NCBI GenBank assembly: GCA_021793335.1
Contig: JAJYSW010000004.1
Coordinates: 1-34,740, forward strand
From: Actinomycetes bacterium
GTDB lineage: Bacteria > Actinomycetota > Actinomycetes > Mycobacteriales > Micromonosporaceae
Length of the DNA: 34,740 nt
Reading direction: 5' to 3'
Part shown: piece by piece, positions 1 through 7,643 of the stretch
How positions within the stretch are numbered: position 1 is the first letter of the stretch
Layout of the letters: each line of letters starts with the position of its first letter
Position numbers and translations under genes: made by a program
The notes under the pieces: generated by a model
What the model was told of the DNA's origin: nothing
The model's database searches: none
The model's input: the letters and a program-made list of their open reading frames with translations, nothing else

Positions 1-383
1 CAGCGGCCTGAGGAGGGCGGAGCATCGACCGGTTCCCCTCCCCCGTCCGCAGCGGTGCGCTTCGGCCGTTCTCCGGTGCTGTGGCGGCTCCAGCGGAGCT
101 GGTCGTAGCAGTCCGGTCCGCGGAAGCGGTGCCGCCGCCCGGGCCCGCCCGGGCAGGGTCGGGGTGCGCCGGGAGTGCGTCGATCGCCGAGTGGGGCGTC
201 TGGCGGGATGGTCCGCTCAGGGCCGGTCCGGCCGCCCGGTGCGCCGCGGCCCTGTCGGCGCCGTGGGCGTCCCGGCGATGGTCACGGCCACCACGGTGGA
301 ATCGTGACGGTGTTGTGTCACACTTCAAGGGCACGACCGTGGCATTCGGCAGTCCCCTCACGCCACACTTGGGGGTCGACGTC
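1..383. other. No recognisable gene upstream of rbpA
   Basis: Short open frames cross this stretch on the plus strand, but none shows a recognisable domain, a convincing ribosome binding site or a sensible amino-acid composition; they are rich in Arg, Pro and Gly, as random GC-rich frames are. A short inverted repeat, GTGAC-N8-GTCAC, lies at 304-321. The end of a gene lying mostly to the left of the window cannot be excluded for roughly the first 100 bases. Confidence 0.5.
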
Positions 384-411
384 GGGAAACATTCTGCCCG
401 TCCACGGCGTT
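384..411 (+). promoter_or_regulatory. Candidate sigma-R/sigma-H type promoter of rbpA
   Basis: GGGAAA at 384-389 and CGTT at 408-411 are 18 nt apart. This resembles the GGGAAT/CGTT elements of the thiol-stress sigma factors SigR (Streptomyces) and SigH (Mycobacterium). Transcription would start near 418, giving a leader of about 90 nt before the rbpA ATG. rbpA is a known SigR target in Streptomyces, which supports the call. The last base of the -35 element differs from consensus. Confidence 0.5.
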
Positions 412-508
412 GAGAACAGTGGGAACTCCGCATTCGGCGTGATCGGCGGAGGCGCTGACTCCAGTCAGAGGTTTTTCAGGGCAAGTGCTCAAGAAAGTGC
501 AGGGGAAC

Positions 509-850
509 ATGGGCGATAGAATGCTGAGGGGCTCTCGCCTCGGCGCCGTCAGCTACGAATCCGACCGGAACACCGAGCTGGCCCCGCGCCAGACTCGCGA
601 TTACGTGTGTCCGCAGGGCCACCGCTTCGAAGTGCCCTTCGCCGTCGAGGCCGAGATCCCGTTGACGTGGGAATGCAGGCTCGACGGGTCGACGGCCAAG
701 CTCGTCGACGGCGAGGAGCCCGAGGCCAAGAAGACGAAGCCGCCGCGCACACACTGGGACATGCTGCTGGAACGTCGTTCGATGGAGGAACTCGAAGACA
801 TCCTCGACGAGCGGCTCCAGGAGATGCGCGCCCGGCGCGGCGAGAGCTGA
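509..850 (+). CDS. rbpA: RNA polymerase-binding protein RbpA
   Basis: This 113-residue protein matches RbpA, the actinobacterial factor that binds the principal sigma factor and the RNA polymerase beta subunit and stabilises the open promoter complex. The N-terminal tail carries MLRGSRLG and DRNTELAPRQ. The core domain holds a Cys and His (VCPQGHRF) and a second Cys (WECRLDG). The acidic linker reads EEPEAKKTK, and the C-terminal sigma-interaction domain begins THWDMLLERRSMEELEDIL. The ATG at 509 is preferred over a GTG at 485 because AGGGG at 501-505 sits at normal distance and homologues begin here. The zinc-type ligand set is incomplete: Asp occupies the place where S. coelicolor RbpA has its last Cys. 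The gene stands alone, followed by a strong hairpin. Identification is firm. Confidence 0.96.
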   Translation: MGDRMLRGSRLGAVSYESDRNTELAPRQTRDYVCPQGHRFEVPFAVEAEIPLTWECRLDGSTAKLVDGEEPEAKKTKPPRTHWDMLLERRSMEELEDILDERLQEMRARRGES

Positions 851-880
851 TCCGCCTCCCGCGGATCGCCGCAACACCGT

Positions 881-923
881 GATGCGGGCCTGCACCCCGA
901 TTTTCGGGGTGCAGGCCCGCATC
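881..923. terminator. Bidirectional hairpin terminator between rbpA and fxsA
   Basis: A perfect 19-bp stem (881-899 with 905-923) closes a 5-nt loop ATTTT. It lies 30 bp past the rbpA stop and 53 bp past the fxsA stop, so it can end both convergent transcripts. There is no U-tract, as is common for actinobacterial terminators. A smaller 7-bp hairpin (849-855/861-867) overlaps the rbpA stop codon. Confidence 0.85.
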
Positions 924-976
924 GTCTCGTTCAGGAGGAGGGGCTTCGCCCCGGCTCGGGACGAGTTCGGCGGCGG

Positions 977-1492
977 TCACGGGAGGGGCCGGGGCCCGTC
1001 GGGGCCGGGGCCGTCTCGGGGGCCCTGCTCGGGATCGACGTCGCGTTCATCGAGCACCTCCCCCTCGATGACGTCGTCCCGACGTCCGAACCGCATCGGC
1101 GGCGCCTTCGCGGCGAGGTAGCGCCCCAGGCCACGGAACAGCGGCCGCGTGGGTGGAAAGAGCAGCAGCAGGCCGATCAGGTCGGTCACGAACCCGGGGA
1201 CGATGAGGCACACCGCTCCGGCGACCGCGTAGCCGTTCGGCATCTCGCGTGAAGGGTCGCCTCCGGAATTGAGGTAGTCGCGCGCGGCCCGGAAGGACCT
1301 GGCGCCGACGTACTGGATGAGCGCCACCCCGATGAAGCTGGTGCCGATGAAGAGCAGCAGCGTGTAGACGACCCCGATGAAGTGGGCCACTGCGATGAAC
1401 GCCGCGGCCTCGGCGACGATCCAGACCGCCAGGGCGACCCGGAGTGCATAGGGCGCTCGGATGGGCGCATTGGGCTCTCGGCGTTGCGTCAC
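977..1492 (-). CDS. fxsA: FxsA family membrane protein
   Basis: This 171-residue integral membrane protein belongs to the FxsA/YtzA family, named for the E. coli protein whose overproduction relieves exclusion of phage T7 by F; its biochemical function is unknown. Hydrophobic segments lie at about residues 17-35, 38-58 and 85-110, with the family's Pro-Gly-Phe (VPGFVTDLIG) and Phe-Pro-Pro-Thr-Arg motifs. The cytoplasmic tail ends with the typical VIEGEV box followed by a low-complexity Pro/Gly stretch. The GTG start overlaps the ppm stop codon in a GTGA arrangement, implying translational coupling, and the gene is last in the lnt-ppm-fxsA operon. The same order occurs in Streptomyces. Confidence 0.9.
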   Translation of the reverse strand: MTQRREPNAPIRAPYALRVALAVWIVAEAAAFIAVAHFIGVVYTLLLFIGTSFIGVALIQYVGARSFRAARDYLNSGGDPSREMPNGYAVAGAVCLIVPGFVTDLIGLLLLFPPTRPLFRGLGRYLAAKAPPMRFGRRDDVIEGEVLDERDVDPEQGPRDGPGPDGPRPLP

Positions 1493-2274
1493 GCCTCAAT
1501 CCTGCCACGGCCGAACAGGTTCCGCAGTTGTCGCGAGCGGTGGGCCAGGCCCCAAGAGGTCACGTTGCGCAGTGCTTCGACGGTGATCGACCGGTTCATC
1601 TTGGAGGCGCCGGCACGTCGTTCGGTGAAGGTGATGGGTACTTCGGTGATCGTGAGTCCGGCCTTGACCGCTCGCCAGGTCAGATCGATCTGGAAGCAGT
1701 AGCCGACCGAGGTGACGGTGTCGAGCTCGAGTTTGCCGAGCGCGGCCAAGCGGTAGGCACGGTAGCCGGCGGTGACGTCCCGGACACTGAGCCCGAGCAT
1801 GAGGCGGGTGTACACGCCGGCGCCGCGGGAGAGCGCGAGGCGGTGGAGGGGCCAGTTGCGGACCTTGCCTCCGGGGATGTAGCGCGAGCCGATGGCCAGG
1901 TCGGCATCGGTGAGGGCGTCGAGCAGGCGCGGCAGGTCGGCGGGGTCGTGGGAGCCGTCGGCGTCCATCTCGACGACGGTCCGGTAGCCGTGCCGGTCGG
2001 CCCAGTCGAACGCGGCGAGGTAGGCCGCGCCGAGGCCCTGCTTCTCGGGGCGGTGGAGGACGCGGAGGCGGTCGTCGTCCGCCGCGAGGGCATCGGCGAG
2101 CTCGCCGGTGCCGTCGGGTGAGTTGTCGTCGACGACGAGGATGTCGACGTCCGGGCACGAGCGGCGGGTGGCCTCGACCGTGCGTTCGAGGTTGTCGCGC
2201 TCGTTGTAGGTGGGGATGGCGACGAGCGCCGGGCCGGTATCGGAGGGGCCTGGCCGGTCCGGTGTGGTGCTCAT
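1489..2274 (-). CDS. ppm1: Polyprenol monophosphomannose synthase (GT2 family)
   Basis: This 261-residue family 2 glycosyltransferase of the dolichol-phosphate-mannose synthase type transfers mannose from GDP-mannose to polyprenyl phosphate at the inner membrane face. The product feeds protein O-mannosylation and, in some actinobacteria, lipoglycan synthesis. The N-terminus has IPTYNERDNLE, then the nucleotide-binding VVDDNSPDGTG (residues 48-58), the metal-binding Asp-Ala-Asp (104-106) and a C-terminal EVPITFTERRAGASKM. No membrane anchor is present. In Mycobacterium tuberculosis Ppm1 is fused to the N-acyltransferase; here they are separate genes, lnt ending 21 nt upstream. An AGAGGAAG sequence lies 7 nt before the ATG. 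Confidence 0.93.
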   Translation of the reverse strand: MSTTPDRPGPSDTGPALVAIPTYNERDNLERTVEATRRSCPDVDILVVDDNSPDGTGELADALAADDDRLRVLHRPEKQGLGAAYLAAFDWADRHGYRTVVEMDADGSHDPADLPRLLDALTDADLAIGSRYIPGGKVRNWPLHRLALSRGAGVYTRLMLGLSVRDVTAGYRAYRLAALGKLELDTVTSVGYCFQIDLTWRAVKAGLTITEVPITFTERRAGASKMNRSITVEALRNVTSWGLAHRSRQLRNLFGRGRIEA

Positions 2275-2295
2275 GGCGTTGCTTCCTCTGTGGGC

Positions 2296-3954
2296 TTACG
2301 GCTCCGCGGGCGTCACCGTGGCGGTGTCGGCCCGGCGGTGCCGGAGATTGACGGTGATCGCGGCGGTCAGCGCGGCCAGTGCGGCTGCGGTGAGGATCAC
2401 CTCGGGCAGGATACCGGCTTGGGTGGCCGGTGTGGAGGTCTCGGACAGCGTGAGTTTCTGCTGGATGACGGCAGCGGTGTTGAACTCGGTCGCCTGCCAG
2501 ACGGTTCCGGTGTGGTCGGTGAATGCGGAGACGCCGACGGTGGAGGCCATCAGGCCATCGCGGCCGTGCTCGATGGAGCGCAGTTGGACCATGGCGAGCT
2601 GCTGTTGGGCTTCATTGACGTCGAAAGTGGCGTTGTTGGTCTGGACGGCCAGCAGTTGGGAGCCGTCGCGGACCGCATCGGCGGTCACGGCGTCGAAGGT
2701 GATCTCGAAGCAGATCAAGCCCGAGACGGTGAAGTCGCCGACTTCCACGATGCCCGGGTTGTCGCCGTGCTCGAATCCGGCGACGGAGTCGATGCCCTCG
2801 GCCATGCGCGGGTCGATCCATCCGGCGACGGTGCCGAAGAATTCCTTGTGGGGCACGTATTCGGCGAAGGGCACGGGGTGGCGTTTGGAGTACATGAAGA
2901 CCGGACCGGTCTCAGGGAGCCATACGATGCTCATGTTGGCGGGGTCGCCGCCGTCCTCGGCGTGGACGATGCCGCCCAGGACGATGGGCGCGCCGATCGC
3001 GTCGGCGGCCAGGCTGATGCGGTCGTAGGCGTCGGCGTTGTGAATGGGGTCGATGTCGGAGGCGTTCTCGGGCCAGACGACGAGGTCGGGGCGGTCGACG
3101 GTGCCCGCGGCGACGTCTGCGGCGAGATCGAGGGTGCCTTGGACGTGGTTGTCGAGGACGGCCCGGCGCTGCTCGTTGAAGTCCAGGCCGAGGCGGGGCA
3201 CGTTGCCCTGGACGACGGCGACGTCGATCGTCGGCCCGGCGGGGGCGGTCGCATCGATCGGAAGGGCGGCCGGGGCGAGTGTGGCGGCGGCGGCCGCGGC
3301 GATGAACGAGGCGCTCTTGCGCCAGTCGTGACCGCGCCACAGGGCGGTCAGCACGAGACCGCCGGTGAGGGCGACGATGAAGGTGACCAGGGGCGCGCCG
3401 CCGAGCCAGGCGGCGGCCGCGGTGGGCGATTCGGCCTGGCTGAAGGCCAGGCGGCCCCACGGGAAACCGCCGAAGGGCTGACGGGAGCGCAGGGCTTCCT
3501 CGGCGACCCAGGCGAGGCCGGTCAGCGGCGCCCAGATCCAGCGGTGGCGGTCGATCAGACGTGAGCAGGTGGCGAGGCCGGCGCCGAGGAGGCCGGTGCC
3601 GAGCGCTTCGAGCGCGCACAGGAAGAGCCAGGGCCACTGGCCGACCTGTGTCGAGGTCCAGGACAGGAGCGGCAGGAAGAACGCCAGGCCGTAGACGAAG
3701 CCGATGCCCAGGCCGCCCCTGAGGCGTCGACGGTGGACGGCGGCTCCGAGGCCCGCGACGGAGATGGCGGCCAGCGGCCACCAGCCGTAGGGCGGGAAGG
3801 CGAGTACGGCCAGGCCGCCGGAGGCGAGGGCCAGGGCCAGCGCGGCGGGGAGTGCGAGGCGGCGGCCGTTCGGCGAGTCGGCGAAGAGGGTGGACCGTCG
3901 CCGTTCGGCCGTGCGCGGCCGCTCGTCCGATTCACGGTCGATGACGGTGGTCAA
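2296..3954 (-). CDS. lnt: Apolipoprotein N-acyltransferase
   Basis: Lnt adds the third acyl chain to the N-terminal cysteine of lipoproteins at the outer face of the cytoplasmic membrane. The N-terminal half holds about six membrane segments; the C-terminal half is a nitrilase domain with the expected catalytic triad Glu296 (WPENAS), Lys357 (YSKRH) and Cys415 (ICFEIT), plus PFAEYVP. The final hydrophobic helix lies near residues 510-535. I chose a TTG start at 3954 (552 residues) because AAGGAG at 3966-3961 is 6 nt upstream; the longer GTG start at 3987 would place that sequence inside the gene. First gene of lnt-ppm-fxsA. The lipoprotein at 7640-8434 is a likely substrate. Confidence 0.94.
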   Translation of the reverse strand: MTTVIDRESDERPRTAERRRSTLFADSPNGRRLALPAALALALASGGLAVLAFPPYGWWPLAAISVAGLGAAVHRRRLRGGLGIGFVYGLAFFLPLLSWTSTQVGQWPWLFLCALEALGTGLLGAGLATCSRLIDRHRWIWAPLTGLAWVAEEALRSRQPFGGFPWGRLAFSQAESPTAAAAWLGGAPLVTFIVALTGGLVLTALWRGHDWRKSASFIAAAAAATLAPAALPIDATAPAGPTIDVAVVQGNVPRLGLDFNEQRRAVLDNHVQGTLDLAADVAAGTVDRPDLVVWPENASDIDPIHNADAYDRISLAADAIGAPIVLGGIVHAEDGGDPANMSIVWLPETGPVFMYSKRHPVPFAEYVPHKEFFGTVAGWIDPRMAEGIDSVAGFEHGDNPGIVEVGDFTVSGLICFEITFDAVTADAVRDGSQLLAVQTNNATFDVNEAQQQLAMVQLRSIEHGRDGLMASTVGVSAFTDHTGTVWQATEFNTAAVIQQKLTLSETSTPATQAGILPEVILTAAALAALTAAITVNLRHRRADTATVTPAEP

Positions 3955-4067
3955 GAGGCGCTCCTTGTTCGTGCGGTGCCGGTTCACGGGCTCGCCGGTC
4001 CTCGCGGGGCCGGCGGGAGTGCGGCACGGCCCGTGAGGGATCGCTCAAGCCTACCTGTGGGCACGGC

Positions 4068-4404
4068 AAAGGGGCGTAGCTGTGTCCGGCTACGCCCCTC
4101 GCACGGGTTTCTCCCAGTCCCTGTACGGCCGGTGTCCCCTGCGGCGTCGGCCGGTGATCTTCGGACCAACTGGCAGTCCTCTGGCTGAGCGGCTGCGAGT
4201 TGTTGTCTAGGGATCACCTACGTCTGCTGCGGGTCCACCACCGGCGACCGGCTCGCCTTCCTCCGCCGACCCCCGCGATCTGGACCTGGCCGCCGGTGGC
4301 GGTGCGGCCGCGCCGCCACCTTGTCCAGTCTGCGTGGGAGCAAAGCAAGTCGAGTCGCCCCCGACGTTCGGCGATCGTCCCGTTTCCGGTCGTTCGCCGA
4401 GGAC
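4068..4404 (-). ncRNA. Candidate structured RNA or long lnt leader, unassigned
   Basis: No gene is recognisable in 3955-4505. Read on the minus strand it has a good promoter (4411-4441), then dense inverted repeats: TCGGCGA/TCGCCGA (about 4401-4370), an 8-bp stem GGTGGCGG/CCGCCACC nested inside CTGGAC/GTCCAG (about 4328-4275), GGCGA/TCGCC, and GGTGATC/GATCACC bracketing about 55 nt (about 4219-4155). It ends in a 10-bp terminator hairpin at 4098-4071 followed by TTT. This fits an independent RNA of about 335 nt, or an attenuated leader of lnt, whose start lies 117 nt beyond the hairpin. I could not match it to tmRNA, RNase P RNA, SRP RNA or to cobalamin, TPP, FMN or c-di-AMP riboswitches. Confidence 0.4.
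4071..4098 (-). terminator. Hairpin terminator downstream of the 4.1-4.4 kb region
   Basis: GGGGCGTAGC and GCTACGCCCC form a 10-bp perfect stem around an 8-nt loop, followed on the minus strand by TTTG. It can end the putative RNA, the amidohydrolase mRNA, or attenuate transcription into lnt. Confidence 0.7.
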
Positions 4405-4410
4405 CAGACC

Positions 4411-4441
4411 ACCGTAAGCCAATCGGTGCCGTCGGCGTCAA
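4411..4441 (-). promoter_or_regulatory. Sigma-A type promoter, minus strand
   Basis: TTGACG (4441-4436), five of six matching the consensus -35, lies 19 nt from TACGGT (4416-4411), a TANNNT -10. Transcription would start near 4404. No open reading frame with a recognisable product follows for about 450 nt. Confidence 0.5.
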
Positions 4442-4449
4442 CCGGGTCG

Positions 4450-4467
4450 CGATATTGATCCGATATT
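4450..4467. repeat. Direct repeat CGATATT-GATC-CGATATT
   Basis: Two identical 7-mers are separated by 4 nt, so their centres are 11 bp apart, one helical turn. The AT-rich element lies 8 bp upstream of the -35 box of the minus-strand promoter at 4411-4441, where an activator or an UP element would bind. It also lies 39 bp past the amidohydrolase stop. Confidence 0.5.
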
Positions 4468-4505
4468 TTTTCTCGTGTCGCCAGGGGCCACTGCGTCACC
4501 GCTGG

Positions 4506-6074
4506 TCAGGCGTGTTGGTGGATATGGTGGCCCTCGGCGACGGTCATGAGGCACTGCGGAGCGGGGGCCTGGGGGTCACCCAGATCGGGCAGCCCGGGGG
4601 CCGTGAGGTCCCACACGGCGAAGTTCGCTCGCATGCCCGGGGCCAAGGCGCCGGAGTCGTCGATGCCCAGGGCCCTCCAGCCGCCCCTGGTGGCGGCGGT
4701 GAACGCGGTGGCCGGTGTCAGCCGCATACCCGGGTTGTGGTGGTGCACGGCGGCGCGGACGCCGCCCCAGGGGTCGAGCGGGGTGACCGGTGCGTCGGAG
4801 CCGAAAGAGAGGGGCACACCGACACCGGCCAGCGAGGCGAAGGGATTCGCCGCCAGGGCCGCACTGGGGCCGAGCCGGGCGGCGTACATGCCGCCGGCGC
4901 CGCCCCAGGCGGCGTCGAACGCGGGCTGGACGGAGGCGTGCACGCCGTGGTGGACCATGCGGGCGGTCAGCTCGCTGTCGAGCAGTTCGGCGTGTTCGAG
5001 ACGGTGTCGGGCGTGACGGATCGCGTCGAGCCCGATGGAGCGCTCAGCGAGGTCGAGGCCGTCCAGGACGGTCGCGATGGCGCCGTCGCCGATGGCATGG
5101 AACGCGGCGCTCAGGCCGGTCCGGTGGCAGGCGGCCAGGTGGTCGCGGATCTGCTCGGCCGTGAGGTACCGGGCACCGCGACTCGAGTCGTCGTCACGGT
5201 AGGGGTTGCGGAGGAAGGCGGTGCGGGCCCCGAGGGAACCGTCGACGGACAGGTCTCCGCCGCAGCCGTGGGCACCGAGATCGCGGGCCTTCTCGGCCGC
5301 GCACAGCTCGCCCCACCAGCCGTAGACGGCGGGATTGCCGGGGTGGGAGCCGAGGGCGATCAGGCCGGTGAACTCAGCTTCGGTGTGCGGGTCGGCGGCG
5401 ACGGGCACGGTGTGCTCGACCAGGGCGGCGATGCCGAGGCTCGCGGCCCGGTCGAGAGCGGTCCGGGCGGTGGCCAGACGCTGGTCGACCGGGACGGCGG
5501 CCCGCAGGCGGCCTCGGGCGGCACGGTGGGCCGCGCGGGTGAGCACGCCGGTGTCCGAGACCCGGTCGAGGGCGCGCAGTTCGGGGTGGTCGGCGAGCAC
5601 ACGGGGCCCGGCGATGCCGACGTGTCCGCAGGCGCGCGAGAGATAGACGAGTCGGCCTCCGGCGGCGCGCTCGACTGCTTCGGGGGCCGGCAGGGTCGGG
5701 TCGTCCCAGGCGGTCTCGTCCCAGCCGCCGGCGAGGACGACCGCTGCGGGCGGGAGCGTGCGGGCGTATTCGGCGACCTGGTCGAGCACGGCCCCGGCCG
5801 AGCCGAGCCCGGACAGGTGCAGGCCGGTCAGGGATTCGCCGGTACCGGTGAGATGGACGTGGGAATCGACGAATGCAGGGGTCACCAGGGCCCGGTCGAG
5901 GTCGACGGTCTGGTCGGCGACCGGAGCCTCGGCGTCGGGGCCGACCCAGGTGATCGTGGCGCCTTCGACGAGCATGGCGGTCGCGTCCGGGCTGGTGGGG
6001 CTCAGGACGTGGCCGCCGCGCCACAGTGTCCTGCGGGACTGCGCTTCGTGGAACGGTGTCTTGGGGAGACTCAT
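4506..6074 (-). CDS. YtcJ-like amidohydrolase
   Basis: This 522-residue protein belongs to the YtcJ-like branch of the metal-dependent amidohydrolase superfamily. The metal-binding His-x-His is at residues 72-74 (VDSHVHLTG), followed by HAIGDGAI and a late FGSDAPV with the conserved Asp. Family members hydrolyse amides such as N-substituted formamides or N-acyl compounds, but the substrate cannot be read from the sequence. The ATG at 6074 is preferred to one at 6116, because the latter lies inside the preceding ATPase gene and homologues begin near here; only a weak GAGAG precedes it. The gene starts 19 nt after the ABC ATPase stop and is last in the importer operon. This suggests it acts on an imported amide or on a product of it. 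Confidence 0.85.
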   Translation of the reverse strand: MSLPKTPFHEAQSRRTLWRGGHVLSPTSPDATAMLVEGATITWVGPDAEAPVADQTVDLDRALVTPAFVDSHVHLTGTGESLTGLHLSGLGSAGAVLDQVAEYARTLPPAAVVLAGGWDETAWDDPTLPAPEAVERAAGGRLVYLSRACGHVGIAGPRVLADHPELRALDRVSDTGVLTRAAHRAARGRLRAAVPVDQRLATARTALDRAASLGIAALVEHTVPVAADPHTEAEFTGLIALGSHPGNPAVYGWWGELCAAEKARDLGAHGCGGDLSVDGSLGARTAFLRNPYRDDDSSRGARYLTAEQIRDHLAACHRTGLSAAFHAIGDGAIATVLDGLDLAERSIGLDAIRHARHRLEHAELLDSELTARMVHHGVHASVQPAFDAAWGGAGGMYAARLGPSAALAANPFASLAGVGVPLSFGSDAPVTPLDPWGGVRAAVHHHNPGMRLTPATAFTAATRGGWRALGIDDSGALAPGMRANFAVWDLTAPGLPDLGDPQAPAPQCLMTVAEGHHIHQHA

Positions 6075-6093
6075 GCTCTCAAGTGTCGCAGTG

Positions 6094-6840
6094 TCAGTCG
6101 ACCGGATGCAGCACACGGCGCAGGAAGCTCTGCGCGCGTTCGGTCGTGGGTTCGGTGAGCATCTGGGAGGGCGGGCCCTGCTCGACGATGACGCCGCCGT
6201 CGAGGAAGACGACGCGGTCGGCGACCTCGCGGGCGAAGCTCATCTCGTGAGTGACCACGAGCATCGTCATGCCGTCGGCGGCCAGGCCCCGCATGACCGC
6301 GAGGACCTCGCCGACCAGTTCGGGGTCGAGCGCGGAGGTCGGCTCGTCGAACAGCATCAGGGTCGGGCCCATGGCCAGGGCGCGGGCGATGGCGACGCGC
6401 TGCTGCTGTCCGCCCGAGAGCTGCGCGGGTTTGGCCCGTTCCTTGCCTTCGACGCCGACTTCGGCCAGGCGGCGGCGGGCCTCGGCGTGGGCCTCGGCTT
6501 TGGAGCGGCCGAGGACGCGCCGTTGGGCGATGGCGATGTTGTCGAGGATCGTCAGGTGGCTGAACAGGTTGAAATGCTGGAAGACCATGCCGATCTCGCG
6601 TCTGGCGGCGTCGAGGTCGGCATCGGGGTGGGTCATGTCGTGCCCGGCGGCGCCGACGGTCCCGGAGGTGGGCGGTTCCAGGAGGTTGATGCAGCGCAGG
6701 AGCGTGGACTTGCCCGATCCGGAGGGTCCGATGAGGCACACCACCTCGCCTTCGTCGATGTCGAGGTCGATGCCGCGCAGGACTTCGTTGTCGCCGAAGC
6801 GTTTGTGCAGGCCTCTGATGGTCACGAGTCGGGTGCTCAA
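6094..6840 (-). CDS. Polar amino-acid ABC transporter, ATP-binding protein
   Basis: This 248-residue ATPase of the GlnQ/HisP type powers import by the neighbouring permease. It shows Walker A GPSGSGKST (residues 38-46), Q-loop VFQHFNLF, signature LSGGQQQR, Walker B LMFDEP with the D-loop SALD, and the H-loop VVTHEMSFA, all intact. The TTG start at 6840 overlaps the permease stop in a TTGA junction and is preceded by AGGGAG at proper spacing; a GTG at 6825 is a weaker alternative. A much longer open frame continues upstream through the permease gene, but there it is out of frame with the permease and is not coding. Confidence 0.94.
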   Translation of the reverse strand: MSTRLVTIRGLHKRFGDNEVLRGIDLDIDEGEVVCLIGPSGSGKSTLLRCINLLEPPTSGTVGAAGHDMTHPDADLDAARREIGMVFQHFNLFSHLTILDNIAIAQRRVLGRSKAEAHAEARRRLAEVGVEGKERAKPAQLSGGQQQRVAIARALAMGPTLMLFDEPTSALDPELVGEVLAVMRGLAADGMTMLVVTHEMSFAREVADRVVFLDGGVIVEQGPPSQMLTEPTTERAQSFLRRVLHPVD

Positions 6841-7643
6841 CGGCGGTCTCCCTTGGTTTCGAGGCGGCGGGCCAGCGCCGAGAGCGGCACGGTCAGCAGC
6901 AGGTAGAGCAGGCCGCCGACGAGCAGCGGGGTGGCATTGGCCGTGTCGGTCAGTTCGGAGCGGGCGAACCTGGTCAGTTCCATGGTGGAGGCGGTGACAC
7001 CGAGGACGTACACCAGGGAGGAGTCCTTGGTCAGCAGGACCAGTTCGTTGGTCAGCGGCGGGACGACGATGCGCAGCGCCTGCGGGAGCACGATGCTGAT
7101 CATGGTGCGGGTGTGGCTCATGCCCAGGGAGCGGGCGGCTTCGACCTGTCCGGGAGGGACGGCCTGAATGCCGGCGCGGACGCTTTCGGCGATGTAGGCC
7201 GAGGAGGTCAGGCCGAGACCGATGGCGACCTGGCCGTAGACGCCGCCGGGCCAGGTGACGCCGGGGAACGCCTGGGGGACGGCGAAGCCGACCAGGAACA
7301 GCACGAGCAGGGCGGGCAGGCCGCGGAAGACCTCGACGTAGACGGTGGAGAGCCACCGGTAGGGGCCGAAGCCCGAGACTCGCATGAGTGCCAGCGGCAC
7401 CCCGACGAGCATGCCGAACACGAATGCCAGGAGCGTGTAGGCGACGGTGTTGCCGAAGGCGGTCCACACGGCCGGGAACATGTCGGCGGCGATGTCGACC
7501 TGGAGGAAGGAGTCGGCGATGCGCCCCCAGTCGGCCAGGGCGATGAGGGCGATGAGGGCGGCGGCGAAGACGCCGTACTGCACGGTGCGGGTCAGTCGGC
7601 GGCGACCGCGCACCGTCAGTGCGGTCCGTTGTGCAGCGTTCAC
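6837..7643 (-). CDS. Polar amino-acid ABC transporter, permease
   Basis: This 268-residue permease is of the HisM/GlnP type with about five membrane helices. Its EAA loop, EAARSLGMSHTRTMISIVLPQ, lies around residues 170-190 and docks the ATPase. The GTG start at 7643 overlaps the stop of the binding-protein gene (GTGA), and the end overlaps the ATPase start, so all three genes are translationally coupled. An upstream in-frame start at 7682 would run 40 bases into the binding-protein gene and is rejected. Only one permease gene is present, so it probably works as a homodimer. Confidence 0.93.
   Translation of the reverse strand: MNAAQRTALTVRGRRRLTRTVQYGVFAAALIALIALADWGRIADSFLQVDIAADMFPAVWTAFGNTVAYTLLAFVFGMLVGVPLALMRVSGFGPYRWLSTVYVEVFRGLPALLVLFLVGFAVPQAFPGVTWPGGVYGQVAIGLGLTSSAYIAESVRAGIQAVPPGQVEAARSLGMSHTRTMISIVLPQALRIVVPPLTNELVLLTKDSSLVYVLGVTASTMELTRFARSELTDTANATPLLVGGLLYLLLTVPLSALARRLETKGDRR

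Noticed and set aside
304..321. GTGAC-N8-GTCAC as a CRP-like site
   Set aside because: CRP half-sites GTGA and TCAC are 6 bp apart; here the gap is 10 bp. No further support.
4395..4425. A 13-base match, GACCACCGTAAGC, to mycobacterial tmRNA as I recall it, on the plus strand
   Set aside because: No tag-peptide frame ending in Ala-Ala-stop and no tRNA-like 3' half follow on this strand, so it is a chance match.
4200..6158. A 650-codon plus-strand open frame
   Set aside because: It is the shadow of the amidohydrolase on the other strand, with repetitive Gly/Ala/Val composition and no motifs.
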